From Bryobacter sp. (GTDB taxonomy: Bacteria > Acidobacteriota > Terriglobia > Bryobacterales > Bryobacteraceae), in assembly GCA_022843605.1 (NCBI GenBank), contig JALHNI010000062.1:1-36492 (forward strand): 36,492 bases of DNA, read 5' to 3'. The first letter of the stretch is position 1, and each line of letters starts with the position of its first letter. The notes beneath the pieces are model-generated. The model ran no database searches and was not told where the DNA came from. It worked only from the letters and a program-made list of their open reading frames with translations. A program made the position numbers and the translations under genes. Below are positions 7,129 to 16,410 of this stretch, in pieces.

Positions 7129-9561
7129 TTACTCCGAGCGCAGCGCCGCCATCGGATCCAGGCGCGAGGCGCGGCGGGCCGGAAGGTAGCCGGCGGCGAG
7201 GGACACCAGGGCTAAGACCGCCACCGCTAGCCCGAACGTCAAGCCGTCGCGGCCCTCAAGCCCGAACAGCAAGGTCGCGATGACGCGGCTCAGCAACCAG
7301 GCAACCAACACACCCCCGCCAATGCCGAGGGCGGCCAAGGCGGCCGTCTGGCTCATGACCATGCGCCGCACTTCGCCGGGCGTAGCCCCCAGCGCCAGAC
7401 GGATGCCAATTTCCTGGGTCCGCTGGCCGACGCCGTAGGAGACGACGCCATAGATGCCCACCGAGGCAAGCGCCAAGGCGGACAGGGCGAAGGCGCCCAG
7501 CAGCAGCGTGAGGAACTTGCGCGGAGAGACGGCGCGGTCCACGAGCGATTCGAGAGTCTGATACTCGGCCACGGGCAGTGTGGGATCGATCTCGCGCAAG
7601 GCGGACTGGACACCAGACGCCACGTTCCGGAGATCGAGGCGCGTCCGGACCACGAGTTCCATCGAGTTGGTGCCCGCTTGCGTCATCAGGATGTAGGCTT
7701 CAAGGCCACCTTCCTGCTCCGGCGACTCATGCCGGACATTGGCCACGACACCGGCCACTTGGCGTTCGCCGTTGAACTGCACGATCTTGCCGATTGGGTT
7801 CTGCCCCGGAAACAAGCGGGTGGCGGCTTTCTCGTTCAGGAGGACGACCAAGGGACGATCGGCGGTATCGCTTTCTTCAAACCAGCGGCCCGCTTTCAGC
7901 GGAATCCCCATGGTGCGCGTATAGCGCCAGTCGACAATGCGAGGGTGGGCGATAGGGTACTGACCTGGGGGGTATTGGACGCCCTTCGCCGAGAGGCCCC
8001 AACTGCGGTCCCGGCTGAGGGGCAAGGCGTCGGTGAGTCCGACGGATTCGACACCGGGCACCTGCTGCACCCGCTGCACGACGCGTTCAAAGAAGGCGCG
8101 CTGATCGACGTTCTTCGAGAAACGGTCACCCGTCTCAATCCGCCAAGTGGCGGTTCGCGCCGGACGAAAGCCCAAGTCGACATCAAGAAGCTTTTGGAAG
8201 CTGCGAATCAGCAGGCCCGCACCCACCAGGAGAACACAGGCCATGGCCAGTTGAGCCACCACGAAAGCCGCGCGAGCCCAGCCGCCGGTGCGGCCTTCGC
8301 TGGTGCCGCGGCCCGAATCCTTGAGCGCATCGGATTCGCGCGACGCCGAAAGTTGCAGGGCCGGAACGATTCCCATCAGCGACGCCGTCAGCAGCGCGGC
8401 TGCGACCGTGAACAGCAGGACGGTCCCATCCAGGCTGACCGTGGCCAGAAGCGGAATGCTCACCTCGCGAATCGACGTCAGCCCGCGAATAGCCAACAGC
8501 GAAAGGCCGAGGCCGAGCGCCGCGCCGATCAGTGAGACCAGCAGACTTTCGGTCAACATCTGGCGCACCAGGCGACTGCGGCTGGCGCCCAGCGCCGACC
8601 GGACCGCCACCTCCTTGCGGCGCGAGGCAGCACGGGCCAGCAACAGGTTCGAGAGGTTGCTGCAGGCAATCAACAGCACGACACCCACGGCGCAGAGCAG
8701 CAGCACCAGCCCTTGGCGGAAGCGGCTCGTCAATTGGTCCTGTAGGCCGGCCAGGCGCGCGCCGAAGCGGAAGCGCTCTGGGTGTTGCTTGCGAATCTGC
8801 TCATTCAGGACGTCGAACTCGCTTTGGGCCTGGGCCACGGTAACGCCGGGCTTCAGGCGACCCATCACCGCGAGCGTGTTCCCCCAACGGTCAGTCTGTT
8901 CGTTCAGCGGGAATGGGACCAGCATGTCGACGCGAGAGCCAGGAGCAAAGACGCTGCGGAAATCGAAGGAGGCCGGCAACACGCCCACCACGACGGCCGC
9001 GTGATCGTTGAGCGTCAGGGAGCGGCCGATGATGCCCGCGTCACCGCCAAAGCGGCGTTGCCAGAGTCCGTGGGTGAGGATGACGGCGGGTACCGAAAAA
9101 TCGCGGGCTTCGTCTGGAACGAAATTCCGGCCGAGGGCGGGCGCAACACCGAGAAACGGAAGAAGATTCTGCGTGACGCCAACGCCAACGAGCCGATCCG
9201 GCTCGCCACTTTTCGACAGGGTGAAGGTGCCGAAGTCGAAGAAGGCGAAGTAGGCCGCCATGTCCTCAAAAGAGGTGTTCATCTTCTTCCAGTCGAGGTA
9301 GTTGCCGACGCGGGAGGTGAGCGAGGAGAGCCCGCCATCGCCACCACCCGCGTTCGCGACCCACACGAGACGATCGGAGGCGCGGAACTCCAGCGGCCGG
9401 AAGAGGATACCGTGCACCACGCTGAAGATGGTGGTGTTCGCGCCGATCCCCAACGCAATGATGGCGACGGCCGCGGCGAAAAAGCCCGTGTCACGGCGAC
9501 CGGCGCGGAAGGCCAGGCGTAGGTCCTGGAGGAGGTCATCGGCGAGACGTCGAAGAATCAT
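7129..9561 (-). CDS. ADOP-type ABC transporter permease (MacB/FtsX), no prefix domain
   Basis: 810 residues. A first membrane helix at about 26-48 (with ALGIGANTTIFSVV) is followed by a MacB-type periplasmic domain. The first FtsX domain is at about 284-400 (helices plus ARAASRRKEVAVRSALGA). Then come a further membrane helix near 432-452, a second periplasmic domain, and a second FtsX domain in the last 125 residues (QEIGIRLALGATPGEVRR), ending in PARRASRLDPMAALRSE. This is the acidobacterial duplicated-permease layout. The start is the ATG at 9559-9561, chosen because the family begins this close to helix one; a TTG 13 codons earlier lacks a ribosome binding site. The gene is divergent from the PadR-permease pair at 9676-12596. 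The N-terminal permease-prefix domain seen in its two paralogues here is absent. Export or mechanotransmission is inferred; no ATPase gene is nearby. Confidence 0.88.
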   Translation of the reverse strand: MILRRLADDLLQDLRLAFRAGRRDTGFFAAAVAIIALGIGANTTIFSVVHGILFRPLEFRASDRLVWVANAGGGDGGLSSLTSRVGNYLDWKKMNTSFEDMAAYFAFFDFGTFTLSKSGEPDRLVGVGVTQNLLPFLGVAPALGRNFVPDEARDFSVPAVILTHGLWQRRFGGDAGIIGRSLTLNDHAAVVVGVLPASFDFRSVFAPGSRVDMLVPFPLNEQTDRWGNTLAVMGRLKPGVTVAQAQSEFDVLNEQIRKQHPERFRFGARLAGLQDQLTSRFRQGLVLLLCAVGVVLLIACSNLSNLLLARAASRRKEVAVRSALGASRSRLVRQMLTESLLVSLIGAALGLGLSLLAIRGLTSIREVSIPLLATVSLDGTVLLFTVAAALLTASLMGIVPALQLSASRESDALKDSGRGTSEGRTGGWARAAFVVAQLAMACVLLVGAGLLIRSFQKLLDVDLGFRPARTATWRIETGDRFSKNVDQRAFFERVVQRVQQVPGVESVGLTDALPLSRDRSWGLSAKGVQYPPGQYPIAHPRIVDWRYTRTMGIPLKAGRWFEESDTADRPLVVLLNEKAATRLFPGQNPIGKIVQFNGERQVAGVVANVRHESPEQEGGLEAYILMTQAGTNSMELVVRTRLDLRNVASGVQSALREIDPTLPVAEYQTLESLVDRAVSPRKFLTLLLGAFALSALALASVGIYGVVSYGVGQRTQEIGIRLALGATPGEVRRMVMSQTAALAALGIGGGVLVAWLLSRVIATLLFGLEGRDGLTFGLAVAVLALVSLAAGYLPARRASRLDPMAALRSE

Positions 9562-9602
9562 GAAAGCTGATACGAACGAGGCTGCTATCGGTTCCGTCAA
9601 GT

Positions 9603-9616
9603 ATTAAATATTTAAT
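9603..9616. promoter_or_regulatory. 14-bp perfect palindrome between divergent permease and PadR genes
   Basis: ATTAAATATTTAAT is its own reverse complement. It lies 12 bases upstream of the -35 element of the PadR promoter and 42 bases before the start of the divergent permease. Its position suits an operator for the PadR protein acting on both directions, but no binding data exist. Confidence 0.5.
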
Positions 9617-9627
9617 TGATGACCGAC

Positions 9628-9656
9628 TTGACGGCGTTCCTGGTCCAGGCTATACA
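9628..9656 (+). promoter_or_regulatory. sigma70-type promoter of the PadR-permease pair
   Basis: TTGACG (9628-9633), a 17-base spacer, then TATACA (9651-9656). The spacer holds CCTGG-T-CCAGG (9639-9649), a perfect inverted repeat that could be an operator. Transcription would begin near 9663 and leave a leader of about 13 bases before the ATG at 9676. This rules out the ATG at 9616 as the PadR start. Confidence 0.7.
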
Positions 9657-9675
9657 TAGTCCAGACAAGGAAAGA

Positions 9676-10005
9676 ATGAACCCGTCACCCGAACTGTTGC
9701 CCGGCACCCTATACCTTCTCGCCCTCCGTACCCTGGCCAACGGCCCGCTGCACGGCTACGCCATCGCCAAACGCATCAAGGAGAGCTCCGGCGAGTTTCT
9801 CACCGTGGAGGAGGGTTCGCTCTACCCGGCCCTGAATCGCATGCTGGTTAAGGGTTGGCTGACTGCTGAATGGGGCTTGTCGGAATCGAACCGGAAGGCG
9901 CGTTTCTACCAGCTCACCGACGAGGGGCGAAAACGCCTGCGGCAGGAGGACCAGGACTTTCGCCGCATGGTCCGCGCCATTGAACTCGTGCTCGACCACG
10001 CTTAG
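9676..10005 (+). CDS. PadR-family transcriptional regulator
   Basis: 109 residues with the PadR winged helix: LLPGTLYLLALRTLANGPLHGYAIAKRI, then EEGSLYPALNRMLVKGWLTAEW and the wing segment RKARFYQLTDEGRKRL. The C-terminal helix is short, as in the small PadR class that dimerises through it. The ATG at 9676 is chosen because it follows an AAGGA site and because an upstream in-frame ATG at 9616 would lie inside the promoter. It is 11 bases upstream of the ADOP permease, and such pairs are common in acidobacteria. It probably represses its own operon, perhaps also the divergent permease, in response to a small hydrophobic ligand; the ligand is unknown. Confidence 0.92.
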   Translation: MNPSPELLPGTLYLLALRTLANGPLHGYAIAKRIKESSGEFLTVEEGSLYPALNRMLVKGWLTAEWGLSESNRKARFYQLTDEGRKRLRQEDQDFRRMVRAIELVLDHA

Positions 10006-10016
10006 GGAGTCTCGCA

Positions 10017-12596
10017 ATGGAATTCCGTCACAAATTCTCATTCCTGCGCCGCCGGCCGGAGTTCGACTCGGGGCTAGCCGAGGAGTTGCAGTTCCACCTG
10101 GAGGAGCGCGCCGACGAACTGGAGCGCACCGGAATGTCGCGAGCGGAGGCCTTGGGGCGGGCCCGGGCCGAGTTCGGCTCACCGGCGCGCATCGCCGAAG
10201 ATACGCGCCGCGAATGGCAGTGGACCTGGTTTGAGGACCTGCGCGCTGACCTGCTCTACGCGGCGCGCGCACTGCGCCGTGAGCCGGCCTTTCTCGCCGT
10301 TGCCGTGCTGTCGCTGGGGCTGGGCATCGGGGTGAACACCGCCATTTTCAGCCTAAGCATGGAAGTGCTGATGAGCCAGCCCTCAGCGCGCGACAACGTG
10401 ACGCTGGCCAGTGTGCGGGTGGGCGGCGGGAGCCACCTGGACCTGCCGCGTTTCGAATTCCTACGCGAGGCCAAGGCCTTTCCGGCCGTGATGGGCATTC
10501 GCGAGGATGGCGAAATCAATTGGCGCAACGGTGAGGAGACCCAGCGCCTCTTCGCGATGCGGGTGACGGACAACGTTTTTGAAGACGCCGGAATTCCGCT
10601 GCTGATGGGCCGCGGGCTCCGGCGCGGTGAGCCGGACACCGTGGTTCTCGCCTATCGGTTCTGGCAAGCCAGGCTGGCCGCGAACCCGTCGATCGTAGGG
10701 CGCACCCTGGTGCTCGACGGACGCCCGCACACGGTTACCGGCGTGTTGCCGGAGGATCATCGCACGCTGATGGGCATGGGACTCGCGCCGGATCTCTATG
10801 CGCCGGTCCGTGACGCAACGACGACCGTCGCGCTCTATTTCCGGCTGCCGGAAGGCGTCTCCGCGGCAACCGCGCGGGAACGTGTGCGCCTGCTGGCCGC
10901 GGAACTGGATCGTGCGCTGCCGGAGCCCAATGTCAAGTTCGCCAGCGACGTCCGCCTCAGCCCGGTAACGGGGCTACAGCGGCTGGCTTCGGAGAAATCG
11001 CTCTCGCTGTTCATCGCCATGTTGATGGCCGTGGTGAGCCTGCTGCTCGGGATCGCCTGCCTGAACGTTAGCGGATTGCAATTGGCCCGCGCTTCCAGCC
11101 GCGGGCAGGAGTTTGCGATTCGCGCCAGCCTGGGCGCTGGGCGCGGGCGGCTGCTGCGGCAACTGTTGACCGAGAGTCTCCTGCTTTCGCTGGCCGGAAC
11201 ATCCGTGGGCTTGCTCCTGAATCTGCTCTTTACGCGCCTGATCAGCCGGGTGCCCCTGGATGGACTCCCCGTCCCGATCGCCTTCCGGATCGAGCCGGAT
11301 TGGCGGCTGCTGGCTTACGCCTCGGCCGTCGGCATCGGCTGCGCGCTCCTGGTGGGATTGCTGCCCGCCTGGCGCGCCAGCCGCTCCGACGCCGGCGATG
11401 CGCTGAAGCAGGGCGAGCGACAGATGGGCGGCAAGTTGAACCTGCGGCGCGCCCTGGTGGTGGCGCAAGTGGCGGCATCGATCGTCGTACTCACCACGGC
11501 CGTGCTGTTCGCCCGCAATTTGCTGCAGTCAATCGACGCTGACCCAGGTTTCGACCTCAAGGAGACGCTCTATGTCAGTATTCGGCTGGTGCCGGAGAAC
11601 TACGTGGAAGCCCAAAAACGCCAAGCCTTCGTCGACCGTGTGGCCGCGGCCATCGCCGCCGTTCCGGGGGTCACCTCGGCGGCGCCCACGCGGCTGATCC
11701 CCTTCAACGACGACACGACCCACGGCGGCACCATCCGCACGGACCTGTCGGCGCAACCGATCGCGGTACGTCGGCATTTAAACTATGTGGGCCCCGGCTA
11801 TTTTCGAACGCTCGGCGTTCCGGTACTTGCGGGACGTGAGCTTTCGGCGACCGGGACCGACGAGATCGTGGTGAATCAGTCCTTTGCGCGGCTGGCCTTC
11901 GGCCAACACTCGCCGGTTGGGCACACGGTCCATTTCGGCGAAGGGCGGCGGACGATCGTCGGCCTGGTGCGCGACTCGAAGTACGCCTGGATGAACGACC
12001 ACCAACGCCCCGCGATGTTCGAGCGCTATGAGATGCAGACCGGGGGCAGCCGCGCCGCAGTGGTGCAATTCATGGTGCGGGCCGCCGTGGACCCGGACTC
12101 GCTGGTGCGGCCGCTGCAGCGCAAGATGAGCGAGCTGGATGCCTCTGCCGCGGTAGAAGTGAAGCCGATGCTCCGCGCGATGGGCATGGCGCTGCTGCCC
12201 AGCCGCGTGGGCGCAGGCCTGCTCGGCATGATGGGTTTGTTGGGGTTGACGCTCACCAGCATCGGACTGTATGGGCTGATGGCCTACTCGGTCACGCGCC
12301 GCGTTCGGGAGATCGGTCTCAGGATTGCACTCGGGGCGGCTCCCGGCCGCATCCGCCGTTTGGTCTTCGGAGAAGGGGCGTGGTTGATCGGCACGGGCCT
12401 GGGGCTCGGTTTGGCGGCCAGTTATTTTCTGACCATGCCGCTGAGCCGCTTTCTGGTGGAAGGCTTATCGACCACGGATCCGCTCACGTATGGGTTGGTC
12501 TCGCTGTTGCTGCTTCTGGCCGGGTGGCTCGCCTGCGCGGTCCCGGCGCGGCGCGCGCTCCGGATCGAACCGATGGAGGCGCTGCGATATGAGTAG
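10017..12596 (+). CDS. ADOP-type ABC transporter permease with N-terminal prefix domain
   Basis: 859 residues. Residues about 1-75 are the permease prefix domain (LAEELQFHLEERADEL, then ALGRARAEFGSPARIAED). A membrane helix follows at about 91-114 (SLGLGIGVNTAIFS), then a MacB-type periplasmic domain, a first FtsX domain (SSRGQEFAIRASLGAGRGRLLRQLL), a second periplasmic domain and a second FtsX domain (RRVREIGLRIALGAAPGRIRR), ending PARRALRIEPMEALRYE. The ATG has a GGGAG site 8 bases upstream and lies 11 bases after the PadR stop, so the two are cotranscribed. No nucleotide-binding subunit is encoded in the window; it would have to come from elsewhere in the genome, or the protein works without one. 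Confidence 0.9.
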   Translation: MEFRHKFSFLRRRPEFDSGLAEELQFHLEERADELERTGMSRAEALGRARAEFGSPARIAEDTRREWQWTWFEDLRADLLYAARALRREPAFLAVAVLSLGLGIGVNTAIFSLSMEVLMSQPSARDNVTLASVRVGGGSHLDLPRFEFLREAKAFPAVMGIREDGEINWRNGEETQRLFAMRVTDNVFEDAGIPLLMGRGLRRGEPDTVVLAYRFWQARLAANPSIVGRTLVLDGRPHTVTGVLPEDHRTLMGMGLAPDLYAPVRDATTTVALYFRLPEGVSAATARERVRLLAAELDRALPEPNVKFASDVRLSPVTGLQRLASEKSLSLFIAMLMAVVSLLLGIACLNVSGLQLARASSRGQEFAIRASLGAGRGRLLRQLLTESLLLSLAGTSVGLLLNLLFTRLISRVPLDGLPVPIAFRIEPDWRLLAYASAVGIGCALLVGLLPAWRASRSDAGDALKQGERQMGGKLNLRRALVVAQVAASIVVLTTAVLFARNLLQSIDADPGFDLKETLYVSIRLVPENYVEAQKRQAFVDRVAAAIAAVPGVTSAAPTRLIPFNDDTTHGGTIRTDLSAQPIAVRRHLNYVGPGYFRTLGVPVLAGRELSATGTDEIVVNQSFARLAFGQHSPVGHTVHFGEGRRTIVGLVRDSKYAWMNDHQRPAMFERYEMQTGGSRAAVVQFMVRAAVDPDSLVRPLQRKMSELDASAAVEVKPMLRAMGMALLPSRVGAGLLGMMGLLGLTLTSIGLYGLMAYSVTRRVREIGLRIALGAAPGRIRRLVFGEGAWLIGTGLGLGLAASYFLTMPLSRFLVEGLSTTDPLTYGLVSLLLLLAGWLACAVPARRALRIEPMEALRYE

Positions 12597-12682
12597 TGCC
12601 CGGAAGGTAGAAATCTGCCACAATTGAACCGGCATTCTTCATTCGCGTTCCTCACTTCAATCGGGAAATATTCATTTTTTTC

Positions 12683-12767
12683 AAGCGCTTACACCCCGAA
12701 GGGAGTGACCTGATTTAAGCCTCTATTGCAACGGATGGCTTAAGCCGATATGAGGAGGGTGCCCGTA
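12683..12767 (+). promoter_or_regulatory. leader of the hybrid kinase gene with palindromes and start-setting RBS
   Basis: AAGCGCTT (12683-12690) and GGCTTAAGCC (12737-12746) are perfect palindromes, and TTAAGCC occurs twice (12715-12721 and 12740-12746). AGGAGG at 12753-12758 lies 9 bases before a GTG at 12768-12770, which makes that GTG a better start than the ATG at 12750. The palindromes may be regulator sites, but no confident -35/-10 pair was found. Confidence 0.4.
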
Positions 12768-15700
12768 GTGTTTGTAGGCCGGTGGATTGGCCGGCTTAGC
12801 CTGACTCGGCCTTTTGGCTTACTCCTCCTCGGGCTGATCGCACCATTCCAGCTATTCGCCCTCGATCCATCTTTGCCGACGTCGCAATACGTCCTGGACC
12901 ATTGGGGATGGGCGCGTGGGTTGCCCGAAGAGACCATCTCCGCCATCGCTCAGACCCCTGATGGATTCCTGTGGATCGCGCACGCAGACGGGCTCATCCG
13001 TTTCAACGGTTCCACGGCGGCGCCTTCACCCTGGGCTTCCACCGGTTCTTTGGACCGCAGCCTCCGGGCGCTCACTCTCGCCTCGGACGGGACTTTGTGG
13101 GGCATCACCGTAACCGGGACGATCATCCGGGTGCCTGCTGGAGCAACGCATCCGCCGGACGGGACGCCGGTGGAGACGGTTTTCGTGGCCGATGCCAAGC
13201 TGCGCACCGCCAATTGGCGTACGGCCTTGACAGCGCTGCCGGGCGGCATCCGCTTTAGTGATCCTCGCGGGATCGCGGACCTGCTGCCCACTGCCGCACG
13301 GTCGCCGATCTCGCGTTTGCCGCTGATCGACCGTCTTGCCGCGGTGGCCATCGATGCTGGGGGTGCGGTGTGGAGCGCTTCGCCGAACGGCAAGTTGGAG
13401 CGGCAAGTCCCCGGCCAACCGGCGCAGGTACTGGCTGAGCTACCGGCTATCCGATACGACCGGCTCCAACTCGGGCGAGATGGGCGGGTCTGGCTGCGGG
13501 GGCGGGATATGCTGGTGCGCTGGCATAAAGGAAAACTCGACCGCTGGCTACTCCCCGAGGGCTTTTCCAACAGCAGTGCCCACGAGCCCATTCTGGAAGA
13601 CCGCACCGGCTCCGTCTGGCTGGGCGGGCGTGGCCGAATTCTGCGCTTTCGTGAGGGGCGGATGGATTCGCTACTGTTCAACGCCAATCTCAGCGAGGCG
13701 CCCGTCACGGCATTGTTTGAGGATCGCGAAGGCGCCTTGTGGGCCGGCACTTTACCGGGAGACCTGCTTCGCTTTCGTGACTCGCCGGTCTCTTCATTCG
13801 GCCGCGCGGAGGGTATCGCCGGCGACTTCATCAACTCCATCCTGGTTGATCCGCAAGGCGATCTGGTGACGCATTCTATGAATCGCGGCCTGACGTTCTG
13901 GCGAGGCAATCAACGCCAGCCGGTACCCTTCAAGCTCGGCAACCTTTGGTACCTGGCACGAGATCCGGTCTCAGGGACTCTCGTTTTTGGAAATGGTTCC
14001 ACTCGCTACCGCCTCGCCGGGCAAATCCCCGAGTTGATCCCCGACCCCGAAGCCGCATCAATCGGCCCGGCCACCGGCTGGTGGACCGACGCCGTTGCGG
14101 GCCACGTCTACGTCTCCCGCAGTTCCGGCCTTTACCGGCAAGCGTCTCTACTTTCGAACGAAGGTGCCCGGCGGATCTCTAAGCGCGGCGGCTGGGAGAC
14201 GTTCACCGTCGGCCCCAACGGCCTGCTCTGGGGAGCCGACCCGCAGCGCCTGTTCCAGATCTCGCCGCAGGGAGAGCGCGCACCGGTTCCGCCGGACCGC
14301 CTTCCGGACGAACTGATCTACTCGCTATTCTGGGACGAGCCCACGCAACGCCTTTGGATCGGCACCAACCGCGGACTGCTGAACTGGGACCCCGCCGCGG
14401 GTGCCTGGGGTGCGCGCGGACTGGAAACTGACTTCGTTTTCTCCTTGCAACGCGATGCCCACGGTTCGCTCTGGGCCGCCACTCGCCGCGGACTCGTCCG
14501 GTTGCAGCCCACGCGCTGGATCGCCGGGATGCCAGCGCCGGACCTACGGCTCACCCACTCCGACGGTCTGCGCAGCCTAAACTTCGGAATGACCCGGGGG
14601 CAAGGCGCTGCATTGCTACCGAACGGGAATCTCGCCTTTGCCTCTCTGCAGGGCGTGGTCTCGTTAAACTCCGATCGCATCCCGGTTCCGCACTACGGAC
14701 CATCGGCCCTGCTGACGGAGTTGCAAGCCGACGATTCCATTATTCCTCTCACGTCCGCAATGCGCTTGCGGCCGGGTACCTCCCGCATCAAGATCAGCTT
14801 CGATGCCTTCTCGGTCTCAACGCCGCGCGAAGTGGCGGTGGAGTATCGGCTGGAAGGGGTGGACGCAAGCTGGCTTCCGGCCGCTCATCGCCGCACCGTG
14901 CAGTACAACAACCTTGGCCCTGGACAGTACCGGTTCCGTCTGCGCTCCCGATGGCTGGATGGCACTGGCGTACGAGAGGCCGATCTGGCTTGGGAGATTC
15001 AGCCCTACTTTCATCAGACCTTGTGGTTTCGTGTGCCGGCGTCGTTTCTCCTGCTGGGCCTAATCGCCCTCCTCATCCGCCGCCGGCTGCGTGAGCAGTC
15101 GCAGCGCACCGCCGAACTCGAGGCGAGGGTGGCGGAGCGCACGTGTGAACTGGAGGCGGCAAAAGCCAGCGCGGAGGCGAACGCGCGCGTCAAGTCGGAG
15201 TTTCTGGCCACGATGAGCCACGAGTTAAGAACACCGATGAACGGAGTATTGGGCATCGCCGAATTGCTGGCCGACACCGAACTCAATGGCGTCCAGCGCG
15301 AACTGCTCGGTACGCTCCGGTCTTCGGGTGAATCGCTGCTGGCGGTGGTCGACGACGTGCTCGACCTCTCGAAGATCGAGTCCGGCCGCCTACAACTTGA
15401 GCGAATCCCGATGAACCTTCTGCAAGTGATGGCGGGCCTCGGCGACCTGCTCCGCCCTATGGCCGTGAAAAAAGGCATCGCTCTCGGTATCTCTTCCGAA
15501 GGGCCGGAACAGCCGTGGATCGAAGGCGACCCCGCCCGCCTCCGTCAGATTCTGCTGAACCTATTGGGCAACGCGATGAAGTTCACACCCTCCGGCCAGG
15601 TCAACCTGAAGGCCCGCTGGACAGCGAGCCACGTCACCCTCTCGGTGGAGGACACCGGCATTGGCATCCCAGCCGATAAGCTGCCCCTTCTGTTTCAGAA

Positions 15701-16292
15701 TTTCGCTCAAGTGGATTCATCCACCACGCGCCTATACGGCGGCACGGGTCTCGGCCTAGCCATCTGCCGGCGGCTCGTGGAGGCCATGCATGGGTCGATC
15801 GAATGCAACAGCCAGATCGGAAGCGGCTCCACATTCACCGTAACCTTGCCCATCACGCCGGCGGAGCCGCCCACCGTCGCGCCGCCGATCGCCACCGATC
15901 GTCCTGCGCCTTTGGGCTTGAGGGTGCTGGTCGCCGAAGACAATCCGACCAACCAGCGGATCATCGTTGGCCTGCTCAACAAGATCGGCATCAAGGGCAT
16001 CCGGGTGGTACCCAATGGGCTCGAAGCTGTGGAGGCCTGCCGTCGCGAAACGTTTGACCTGGTCTTCATGGACTGTCAGATGCCGATCCTTGATGGCTAC
16101 GGAGCAACGCGCCAGATCAATCACTATCTGGGCGAATTGGCACCTCCTATCGTCGCCCTCACCGCCCACGCTCTGAAGTCAGACCGCGAGGAATGCGAAG
16201 CGGCTGGAATGCGGGCCTACCTCACCAAACCGGTGATCCTCGAGCAACTGCGTCAGACCATCGGCGATTGCTGCGGCACTCCCGTCGGCTAG
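12768..16292 (+). CDS. hybrid sensor histidine kinase with beta-propeller sensor
   Basis: 1174 residues. An N-terminal signal or anchor segment precedes two-component-regulator propeller repeats (GLPEETISAIAQTPDGFLW and similar) to about residue 660. A Y_Y_Y domain lies at about 672-741 (YRLEGVDASWLPA), a membrane helix at about 752-773 and a short coiled coil. The HisKA domain has its phosphoacceptor His818 in ATMSHELRTPMNG. The ATPase domain has its N box near 924 (LRQILLNLLGNAMKF), G1 near 960 (DTGIGIP) and G2 (GGTGLGLAICRR). A C-terminal receiver has phosphoacceptor Asp1102 in FMDCQMPILDGYG and the conserved lysine in YLTKPV. The protein resembles the sensor half of hybrid two-component systems for polysaccharides, but lacks an AraC-type DNA-binding output, so it must pass phosphate onward. 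The GTG start is set by the AGGAGG site; an ATG six codons earlier is the alternative. Confidence 0.93.
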   Translation: MFVGRWIGRLSLTRPFGLLLLGLIAPFQLFALDPSLPTSQYVLDHWGWARGLPEETISAIAQTPDGFLWIAHADGLIRFNGSTAAPSPWASTGSLDRSLRALTLASDGTLWGITVTGTIIRVPAGATHPPDGTPVETVFVADAKLRTANWRTALTALPGGIRFSDPRGIADLLPTAARSPISRLPLIDRLAAVAIDAGGAVWSASPNGKLERQVPGQPAQVLAELPAIRYDRLQLGRDGRVWLRGRDMLVRWHKGKLDRWLLPEGFSNSSAHEPILEDRTGSVWLGGRGRILRFREGRMDSLLFNANLSEAPVTALFEDREGALWAGTLPGDLLRFRDSPVSSFGRAEGIAGDFINSILVDPQGDLVTHSMNRGLTFWRGNQRQPVPFKLGNLWYLARDPVSGTLVFGNGSTRYRLAGQIPELIPDPEAASIGPATGWWTDAVAGHVYVSRSSGLYRQASLLSNEGARRISKRGGWETFTVGPNGLLWGADPQRLFQISPQGERAPVPPDRLPDELIYSLFWDEPTQRLWIGTNRGLLNWDPAAGAWGARGLETDFVFSLQRDAHGSLWAATRRGLVRLQPTRWIAGMPAPDLRLTHSDGLRSLNFGMTRGQGAALLPNGNLAFASLQGVVSLNSDRIPVPHYGPSALLTELQADDSIIPLTSAMRLRPGTSRIKISFDAFSVSTPREVAVEYRLEGVDASWLPAAHRRTVQYNNLGPGQYRFRLRSRWLDGTGVREADLAWEIQPYFHQTLWFRVPASFLLLGLIALLIRRRLREQSQRTAELEARVAERTCELEAAKASAEANARVKSEFLATMSHELRTPMNGVLGIAELLADTELNGVQRELLGTLRSSGESLLAVVDDVLDLSKIESGRLQLERIPMNLLQVMAGLGDLLRPMAVKKGIALGISSEGPEQPWIEGDPARLRQILLNLLGNAMKFTPSGQVNLKARWTASHVTLSVEDTGIGIPADKLPLLFQNFAQVDSSTTRLYGGTGLGLAICRRLVEAMHGSIECNSQIGSGSTFTVTLPITPAEPPTVAPPIATDRPAPLGLRVLVAEDNPTNQRIIVGLLNKIGIKGIRVVPNGLEAVEACRRETFDLVFMDCQMPILDGYGATRQINHYLGELAPPIVALTAHALKSDREECEAAGMRAYLTKPVILEQLRQTIGDCCGTPVG

Positions 16293-16410
16293 TCCGGGTA
16301 AGACCTGCGCGACCTCCCGGAACGCTACCTCGTCCCGATGAACCAAAGGCCATAGAATCAATAACTCCCCGGTTCGTTTCGGGAGGCCGGATGGCATAGA
16401 GTAGTTGAAC

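Noticed and set aside
9562..9600. Upstream TTG start for the minus-strand permease
   Set aside because: No ribosome binding site, and family members begin close to the first membrane helix, which fits the ATG at 9561.
16293..16410. Terminator after the hybrid kinase gene
   Set aside because: A 6-bp pairing (TCCGGG with CCCGGA) is present but has a 17-base loop and no T-run.
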